Translations under genes and position numbers: made by a program
Assembly (NCBI GenBank): GCA_020025175.1
Contig: JAHHSM010000051.1
Coordinates: 1 to 12,093, forward strand
Origin: Oscillospiraceae bacterium
Lineage (GTDB): Bacteria > Bacillota > Clostridia > Oscillospirales > Oscillospiraceae
Length of the DNA stretch: 12,093 nucleotides
Direction of reading: 5' to 3'
Notes under the pieces: model-generated
Seen by the model: only the letters and a program-made list of their open reading frames with translations
Database searches by the model: none
Told to the model about the DNA's origin: nothing
Shown here: piece by piece, positions 8,152 through 12,093 of the stretch
Numbering within the stretch: position 1 is the first letter of the stretch
Layout of the letters: each line of letters starts with the position of its first letter

Positions 8152-8168
8152 TTTACGGATCGTTTTTT
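8142..8168 (+). terminator. Terminator-like hairpin overlapping the end of the DUF342 gene
   Basis: GATCCG (8142-8147) pairs with CGGATC (8156-8161) around an eight-base loop, and TTTTTT follows at 8163-8168. The 5' arm lies in the last codons of the DUF342 gene and the loop contains its stop codon. The cheX ribosome binding site (GGAGGGGG, 8170-8177) begins two bases after the T run. Ribosomes finishing the upstream gene would cover the hairpin, so it may be a weak, translation-dependent terminator that sets the ratio of DUF342 to cheX-cheY messages. The six-pair stem is short, so strength is uncertain. Confidence 0.5.
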
Positions 8169-8184
8169 CGGAGGGGGCGGCACA

Positions 8185-8670
8185 ATGAAAGAAATGCAAG
8201 ATGCCTGGGTAACTGCTATGGCTGAGAATCTTGTTGGTGAAATCATAGAACAGATGGCAAACATACGGTTATCAATAGTGCCTTTGAAGGAGCTGGAGTC
8301 CAAGCAAATGGTGGGCGTTTATGTATGGGTGGGTGGAGACTACACCATGCAAATGAGCTTTTTTGCAGAAAAAAATCTTTTTTACCGATTGGCAAAAAAT
8401 ATGATCGGCGATGAGCCGACAGAAGAGGATATTCAGGATTACGGAATGGAATTTTTGAATATTGTTTGCGGTCGATTTATTTCGGAAATTGTGAATCAGA
8501 TTCATATTAAAGTGCGGCTCATGGCTGTGGAGAATTGTGTTTTAGAAAACTGGGTAGGACCGGATGATCAAAAATCTATGCGCGCAGTGGGCTTTGTCAG
8601 CGATGCGCAGGAATATGCCGGTTTTTCATGGACATCAAGCGCAATTGAAGAAATGATGAAAAGGAGTTAA
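8185..8670 (+). CDS. cheX: CheX-type chemotaxis phosphatase (CheC/CheX family)
   Basis: CheX removes the phosphate from CheY-P and so resets the flagellar signal. The 161-residue protein is close to the usual CheX length (about 155). It has the family's active-site pattern D-x3-E-x2-N as DYGMEFLN (Asp85, Glu89, Asn92), followed by CGRFISEIVNQ on the same helix. Only one such motif is present, as in CheX and unlike two-site CheC. The start of the chain (MAENLVGEIIEQM) and the strand VGVYVWVGGDYTMQMSFF match the alpha-beta layout. GGAGGGGG gives a strong ribosome binding site. The stop codon at 8668-8670 lies four bases before the cheY ATG, and the cheY ribosome binding site is inside this gene, so the phosphatase and its likely substrate are translationally coupled. 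CheC-like alternatives are less likely because of the single motif. Confidence 0.88.
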   Translation: MKEMQDAWVTAMAENLVGEIIEQMANIRLSIVPLKELESKQMVGVYVWVGGDYTMQMSFFAEKNLFYRLAKNMIGDEPTEEDIQDYGMEFLNIVCGRFISEIVNQIHIKVRLMAVENCVLENWVGPDDQKSMRAVGFVSDAQEYAGFSWTSSAIEEMMKRS

Positions 8671-8674
8671 TAAA

Positions 8675-9052
8675 ATGGATAAATATAGAATTATGGTAGT
8701 TGATGACTCGCGTGTTGTGTACGCAGAGATGACAAAAATGCTAAAAGACAGTGAAATTGAGATTGTTGCATTTTGCCGTAGCGGAGAAGAGGCATTGGAG
8801 AAGTATGGGGAAGTAAAACCGGATCTGGTAACAATGGACATTGTTATGCCGGGGATGGACGGTATGCAAACATGTGCGGAAATGCGTGAGCGTTGGCCGG
8901 ATGCGAATATCATTATGGTGTCCTCTATGGCTTATGATGATATGATCGACCATGCAGCAGCATTGGGCGCAAAGGGGTTCCTGTTTAAACCGTTTACACA
9001 GGAAAATTTGCTGGAAGGTCTGCGTGGTGCACTGAAATCGGTTGAAAAATGA
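8675..9052 (+). CDS. cheY: CheY-type single-domain response regulator
   Basis: This 125-residue protein is only a receiver domain, with no DNA-binding or enzymatic output domain. It is expected to bind the flagellar switch when phosphorylated. Key residues are present: the acidic pair Asp10-Asp11 in VVDDS, the phospho-acceptor Asp55 in TMDIVMPGMDG, Ser83/Ser84 at the Thr87-like switch site (VSSM), and Lys105 in FLFKPF. The aromatic switch position is Phe102 rather than Tyr. The AAGGAG ribosome binding site at 8661-8666 overlaps the end of cheX, giving tight coupling. The FtsA-like gene starts 17 bases downstream. No CheA is in the window, so the phosphate donor must be encoded elsewhere. A non-flagellar receiver role is possible, but the CheX neighbour strongly favours CheY. 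Confidence 0.9.
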   Translation: MDKYRIMVVDDSRVVYAEMTKMLKDSEIEIVAFCRSGEEALEKYGEVKPDLVTMDIVMPGMDGMQTCAEMRERWPDANIIMVSSMAYDDMIDHAAALGAKGFLFKPFTQENLLEGLRGALKSVEK

Positions 9053-9069
9053 TAAGGAGCGGTGCATAA

Positions 9070-10974
9070 ATGGAGGAAGCTAAGAAAAGAGATTTGGTTT
9101 TTGCGTTGGATATCGGCACACGCAGCATTGTAGGTGTTGTGGGAGAGGCGTGCAATGAAAAGCTTAAAGTGCTGGCTGTGGAAGTGGCAGAACACGGCGG
9201 CAGAACAATGATCGACGGTCAGATTGATAATATCCAGAAAGTGGCGGATTTAGCACGCAAGGTAACAAATCGGCTGGAGGAGCGCTTGGATGTTTCACTG
9301 ACACAGGTGTGTGTGGCGGCCGCAGGACGGGCATTGCAAACTGAAAAGGGGAGTTATGCATTGGAACTTCCGGCGGAGCAGATTATGGATGAAGAATTGA
9401 TCAGCCAGCTGGAAGCCGGTGCAGTGTCTCAGGCGGAAGAAACGCTGAAGGCTGCTGAAGGTGATCGGAAGCAGATGTTTTTGGTGGGATACACGGTATC
9501 ACAATACCGTTTGGATCATTATCCGCTGACAGTACTGGTCGATCATAAGGGGACAAAGGCAGAGGTCGATGTAGTTGCCACCTTTTTGCCGGGGGAGGTC
9601 ATTGAAAGTCTGTATGCTGCCATGCGGACGGCAGGCCTGCAAATTGCGAGCATGACGCTGGAGCCGATTGCTGCGATGAATTCTGCAATCCCTGCGGAGC
9701 TGCGGCTTCTCAATCTGGCTCTGGTGGATATCGGTGCCGGAACCACCGATATTGCGATTTGCCGGAGCGGAAGCGTTGTGGGATATACCATGGCGACCAT
9801 TGCCGGCGATGAAATTACAGAGGCAATCATGCAGACGTTTTTGGTGGATTTTTCCACTGCGGAAGAGATCAAGCGCAGTATGCGCAAAGGAGAATCGGTT
9901 GTTTACAAGGATATTTTAGGCCTTGAAAACAGTATTTCCTATGAGGAGCTTTTGGCTGCCATCCAGAGCCCGATGGAGCGGCTGGCGGAAGCAATCGCGA
10001 AGCAGATCACGGAAATCAACACTGGGACACCGTCGGCGGTATTTTTGGCAGGAGGCGGCAGTAAGCTTTGCGGATTGCGTGAAAAAGTTGCGGAAAGTCT
10101 CGGCATGGATGAAAGGCGTGTGGCAATCGCAGGCAATAATTTTGAAAAGAGCGCTTTTTCGGAGGATGTGGATTTGCAAAATCCGGAATATACAACACCG
10201 TTGGGTATTGCGATTTCTTCAGCGCTGGGATTGCTGAACGACAGCTATGTAATCACCTTGAACGGGGAGCGTGCGAAATTGTTTCGCAGTGGTGTTCTCA
10301 CTGTGCGGGATGTACTGCTGATGAATGGTTACACCTATCAGGATATCATTGGAAAAACGGGTAAAAATCTGTCGGTCACTTTGGACGGAAGACGCATAAT
10401 GCTCCGTGGTGAACCGGCCACACCTGCAATTTTGACCGTTAATGGTGAAGAGAGTACGATCAGTGCCGTTGTCCATGCCGGGGACCATATTGTGTTCACT
10501 CCTGCGCGCCACGGAAAAGATGCGGCAATGACCCTGGGAGATTTTCTGCTAGAGCAGCTTTCTTTGGATAATCGTATGGAGGAGCTGTCTGTTGGACGTG
10601 TGCTGGTGAATAATCAGGAAGTGGCGCTGGATGTACAGCTTGAAAACTACGATGTGATTTTGATGCTGGATAAGGCATCGGCATTGATGGAAAGTGCCTC
10701 AAAAATGCAGCAGGAAGAGGCGGAAAAAGGGATAGTGGCGGAAACGGCAGAACCGTCAAAAGCTGCCAGCACTTCGCTGAAAGTGATTTTAAACGGCGAA
10801 GAATTGGATTTGCCCGCCAAGGAGAGCGGACAGCCCTACTATCTCATGGATTTGCTGGAATACTCCGGGATTGATTTTGAGCACTTGGAAGAACCTGTCA
10901 GTTTAGTGGTAAATGGCGAAGATAGTGGATTCCAGCGCATTATGAAAGACGGGGATCATGTGAATATCTGCTGA
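9070..10974 (+). CDS. FtsA-like actin-family ATPase with a C-terminal beta-grasp-like repeat extension
   Basis: The first about 390 of 634 residues match the FtsA fold. The phosphate-1 motif is FALDIGTRSI (11-20), phosphate-2 is LVDIGAGTTDIAI (218-230) and the adenosine motif is VFLAGGGSKLCGL (324-336). An SHS2-type 1C subdomain spans about 78-175 (QVCVAAAGRALQ, GYTVSQYRLDHYP). Canonical FtsA tethers FtsZ to the membrane through a C-terminal amphipathic helix; that helix is absent here. Instead about 240 residues follow. In these I see three ungapped 22-residue units (455-476, 511-532, 612-633) sharing the pattern hydrophobic-x-V-N, then D at position 18 (18-19) with hydrophobic ends. The last 65 residues (570-634) look like a ThiS-type beta-grasp domain. 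An Ala/Glu-rich linker lies at about 540-568. AAGGAG at 9054-9059 precedes the ATG. It may be a division paralogue or a chemotaxis-linked scaffold. I give no symbol because it is unlikely to be the housekeeping FtsA. Confidence 0.82.
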   Translation: MEEAKKRDLVFALDIGTRSIVGVVGEACNEKLKVLAVEVAEHGGRTMIDGQIDNIQKVADLARKVTNRLEERLDVSLTQVCVAAAGRALQTEKGSYALELPAEQIMDEELISQLEAGAVSQAEETLKAAEGDRKQMFLVGYTVSQYRLDHYPLTVLVDHKGTKAEVDVVATFLPGEVIESLYAAMRTAGLQIASMTLEPIAAMNSAIPAELRLLNLALVDIGAGTTDIAICRSGSVVGYTMATIAGDEITEAIMQTFLVDFSTAEEIKRSMRKGESVVYKDILGLENSISYEELLAAIQSPMERLAEAIAKQITEINTGTPSAVFLAGGGSKLCGLREKVAESLGMDERRVAIAGNNFEKSAFSEDVDLQNPEYTTPLGIAISSALGLLNDSYVITLNGERAKLFRSGVLTVRDVLLMNGYTYQDIIGKTGKNLSVTLDGRRIMLRGEPATPAILTVNGEESTISAVVHAGDHIVFTPARHGKDAAMTLGDFLLEQLSLDNRMEELSVGRVLVNNQEVALDVQLENYDVILMLDKASALMESASKMQQEEAEKGIVAETAEPSKAASTSLKVILNGEELDLPAKESGQPYYLMDLLEYSGIDFEHLEEPVSLVVNGEDSGFQRIMKDGDHVNIC

Positions 10975-11000
10975 TAACATAGAAAGAATGACTCGAGATG

Positions 11001-11019
11001 AGGGGCGTGAAATGTATTG
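11001..11019 (+). promoter_or_regulatory. Start region with AGGGG site, a two-codon ATG frame and the TTG start
   Basis: AGGGG (11001-11005) lies six bases before an ATG at 11012 that reads ATG-TAT-TGA, a two-codon frame. Its TGA (11018-11020) overlaps the TTG start (11017-11019) of the next gene in another frame. The AGGGG-to-TTG distance is 11 bases, long for direct initiation. An in-frame TGA at 11008-11010 rules out a start further left. Initiation at the ATG with reinitiation at TTG is possible, but that is inference. Confidence 0.45.
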
Positions 11020-11919
11020 AAAAAGAAAAAGATTATTATCGCGATAATTTTTCTTGTAATCATTGCTGTGGCAGCGGTTGTTCTGCTCCGTTTAAAAGGG
11101 ACAGGCGATGATGCGGATAAAGAGAATCCGGTTATATCGGCACCTGTTGTGTACCAATTAGATAAAAAAACATCTGTGGTGGCATTGCCTGTGGGCGATG
11201 GCATTGAAGTCAGGGAAGAAAAGCCGAAAAAAGAAAAGCAAGCGGCAGATAGCGGAGAAAGCGCCCAGGGCGAGGATGGGCAAAGCGCCTCTGCTGATCA
11301 GGAGGAAGAGGGACCGGCCGTTACGGTGTCGGTCACCTATCATTATGAAGGCTTTGCCGGGCATATCGAGCGCATCAAAAATTATTGTGACCTTTTGATG
11401 GCGGAAGATTTTGGCTTTGTTCCTGTGGATGAAAACGTGATAAAAACGAAGCTGCCAACCTTTGAGAAGCTGGCTGGCAACGTGTGCTTGGTGCGCCCTA
11501 TTGGCTCGGGCAATGCGTCAAATGAGGGCACTGACGAGGGTGGAGAAAGCGAGTCTTTGTTCATGATTCAGCTGCAATGGAACTCGGATCATTTTTCTGC
11601 TGCTGTAGGGCAGATCGAGGGCGGTATTGTCACGCCTCCTGAGCCCAAGCCCATGACACTGATGGAAGCTGTGGACTATTTCCATACGCTCGATCCCTCT
11701 GTGCTGGGTCTCAGCGGCGAAACGATGGATGACTATCAGGTGCTTGCGCTGGACGGCGCTGTGCTGGTGGGAACAACACCCTGCCTGCGCATGAATGTGT
11801 ATAAAAAGGACGAAAAGACCGGAACGAACGTGATTGCAGGGCAGTATCTGTTCTCCAACACAGGGCGGGAGCTTTACTGGGTCGGTCTTGGCGGCGAAAT
11901 TCAGAAGATTACGCAATAA
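11017..11919 (+). CDS. Single-pass membrane-anchored protein of unknown function
   Basis: I do not recognise this 300-residue protein. It starts at TTG: an in-frame stop lies nine bases upstream and no ATG or GTG precedes the hydrophobic segment. KKKK (2-5) is followed by one transmembrane helix (about 6-25, IIIAIIFLVIIAVAAVVLL), giving an N-in signal anchor with the rest outside the cytoplasmic membrane. There is no lipobox cysteine. Residues 64-100 are a charged, low-complexity linker (Glu, Lys, Ser, Gln, Asp). Residues 101-300 look globular: VTVSVTYHYEGF, a region centred on FGFVPVDENVIKTKLPTFEKL, and C-terminal strands CLRMNVYKK and GQYLFSNTGRELYWVGLGG. The last resemble a small-molecule or cell-surface lipoprotein-like beta domain, but I assign no family. 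It follows the FtsA-like gene after 42 bases and is the last gene before a signal-rich region, so a role with that protein is plausible. Confidence 0.75.
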   Translation: MKKKKIIIAIIFLVIIAVAAVVLLRLKGTGDDADKENPVISAPVVYQLDKKTSVVALPVGDGIEVREEKPKKEKQAADSGESAQGEDGQSASADQEEEGPAVTVSVTYHYEGFAGHIERIKNYCDLLMAEDFGFVPVDENVIKTKLPTFEKLAGNVCLVRPIGSGNASNEGTDEGGESESLFMIQLQWNSDHFSAAVGQIEGGIVTPPEPKPMTLMEAVDYFHTLDPSVLGLSGETMDDYQVLALDGAVLVGTTPCLRMNVYKKDEKTGTNVIAGQYLFSNTGRELYWVGLGGEIQKITQ

Positions 11920-11941
11920 AAAAAGACGAAAAAGGGAAAAT

Positions 11942-11981
11942 TTGAAAAAAGCCCTTAAGTATTGTATTATATCGTCGATAT
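11942..11981 (+). promoter_or_regulatory. Overlapping sigma-A-type and sigma-28-like promoter
   Basis: TTGAAA (11942-11947), a 17-base spacer and TATTAT (11965-11970) make a good sigma-A promoter. Interleaved with it, TTAA (11955-11958), 15 bases and GTCGATAT (11974-11981) differ by one base in each box from the sigma-28/SigD consensus TAAA-N15-GCCGATAT used for late flagellar genes. Spacing fits both. The start of transcription would fall near 11977 or 11990. The sigma-A reading is the stronger of the two. Confidence 0.55.
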
Positions 11982-12005
11982 ATAGAAGTGTAAACAGTTT
12001 TTAGG

Positions 12006-12035
12006 TTTCAAATGGCAGGTGTCTGCCATATGAAA
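12006..12035 (+). promoter_or_regulatory. Strong hairpin in the presumed leader or short RNA
   Basis: TTTCA-A-ATGGCAG (12006-12018) pairs with CTGCCAT-A-TGAAA (12023-12035) around a GTGT loop. That is twelve base pairs with a single A-A mismatch. No T run follows, so it is not a terminator by itself. It sits 15-30 bases after the expected transcription start of the promoter at 11942-11981 and just before a terminator-like hairpin. It could be a regulatory leader, part of a short RNA, or an operator for a dimeric protein. Confidence 0.55.
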
Positions 12036-12054
12036 TAGTTGCTCTGCACAAGAG

Positions 12055-12081
12055 GCGATGGCCGGCCGGTGTCGCTTTTTT
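12055..12081 (+). terminator. Terminator-like hairpin with T run at the right edge
   Basis: GCGATG (12055-12060) pairs with TGTCGC (12070-12075, two G-U pairs), with an inner CC/GG pair around a GGCC loop. TTTTTT follows at 12076-12081. An outer pairing of GCACAA (12046-12051) with TTGTGC (12080-12085) could lengthen the stem and would compete with the free T run. It may end the operon that finishes at 11919, or end a short RNA started at the promoter just upstream. The central GGCCGGCC is itself palindromic. Confidence 0.55.
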
Positions 12082-12093
12082 GTGCGGAAAAAA

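Noticed and set aside
12051..12083. Resemblance of GAGGCGATGG to the fluoride riboswitch core
   Set aside because: The following bases do not give the expected second helix, the AAACGC-type segment or the downstream GATGAC-like strand. A terminator-like hairpin explains the pairing better.
1..12093. CRISPR arrays, insertion sequences, tRNA or rRNA genes
   Set aside because: No repeated spacer-like units, transposase motifs, terminal inverted repeats or tRNA cloverleaf patterns were seen while reading both strands.

Overview
The window looks like a flagellar and chemotaxis region from a motile, low-to-moderate-GC Bacillota (Firmicutes). The evidence is fliD-fliS followed by a small FlgN/FliT-like chaperone gene, a stand-alone CheX/CheY pair of the Gram-positive/Thermotoga type, a DUF342/FapA protein, strong AGGAGG-type ribosome binding sites, and every gene on the + strand. 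A Selenomonas-like Negativicute or a Clostridium-type anaerobe would fit. I cannot name the species, and the lineage call is an inference from style and gene order.

Layout: (1) 1-3322 is a tight late-flagellar unit: filament cap fliD (start at 79, large 815-aa version), filament chaperone fliS, and a 128-aa coiled-coil FlgN/FliT-like protein. (2) 3323-3666 is a 344-base gap with no convincing gene. (3) 3667-6258 holds an FtsE-like ABC ATPase with no FtsX partner here and an altered signature motif, then a complete two-TM methyl-accepting chemotaxis protein. (4) 6259-6408 carries a strong intrinsic terminator that closes this block. (5) 6409-11919 is a second apparent operon: DUF342/FapA-like protein, CheX-type CheY-P phosphatase, CheY response regulator, an FtsA-like actin-family ATPase with an unusual C-terminal extension of beta-grasp-like repeats, and a single-TM protein of unknown function that starts at TTG. 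(6) 11920-12093 has no gene but is rich in signals: a good sigma-A-type promoter overlaps a sigma-28 (SigD)-like promoter, and a strong hairpin and a terminator-like hairpin with a T run follow.

How they may work together: FliD caps the growing filament and FliS keeps flagellin (exported next in assembly) soluble. The MCP is a receptor input to a CheA elsewhere in the genome, and CheX and CheY form a phosphatase/response-regulator pair. The less expected content is the mixing of cell-division-type proteins (an FtsE-like ATPase and an FtsA-like actin homologue) and a FapA-like protein with chemotaxis genes. That suggests, as inference only, a module that places or counts flagella or chemoreceptors, or couples them to the cell cycle. 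The most novel items are the FtsA-like protein with its C-terminal repeats, its TTG-start membrane neighbour, and the possible short RNA or leader at the right edge.
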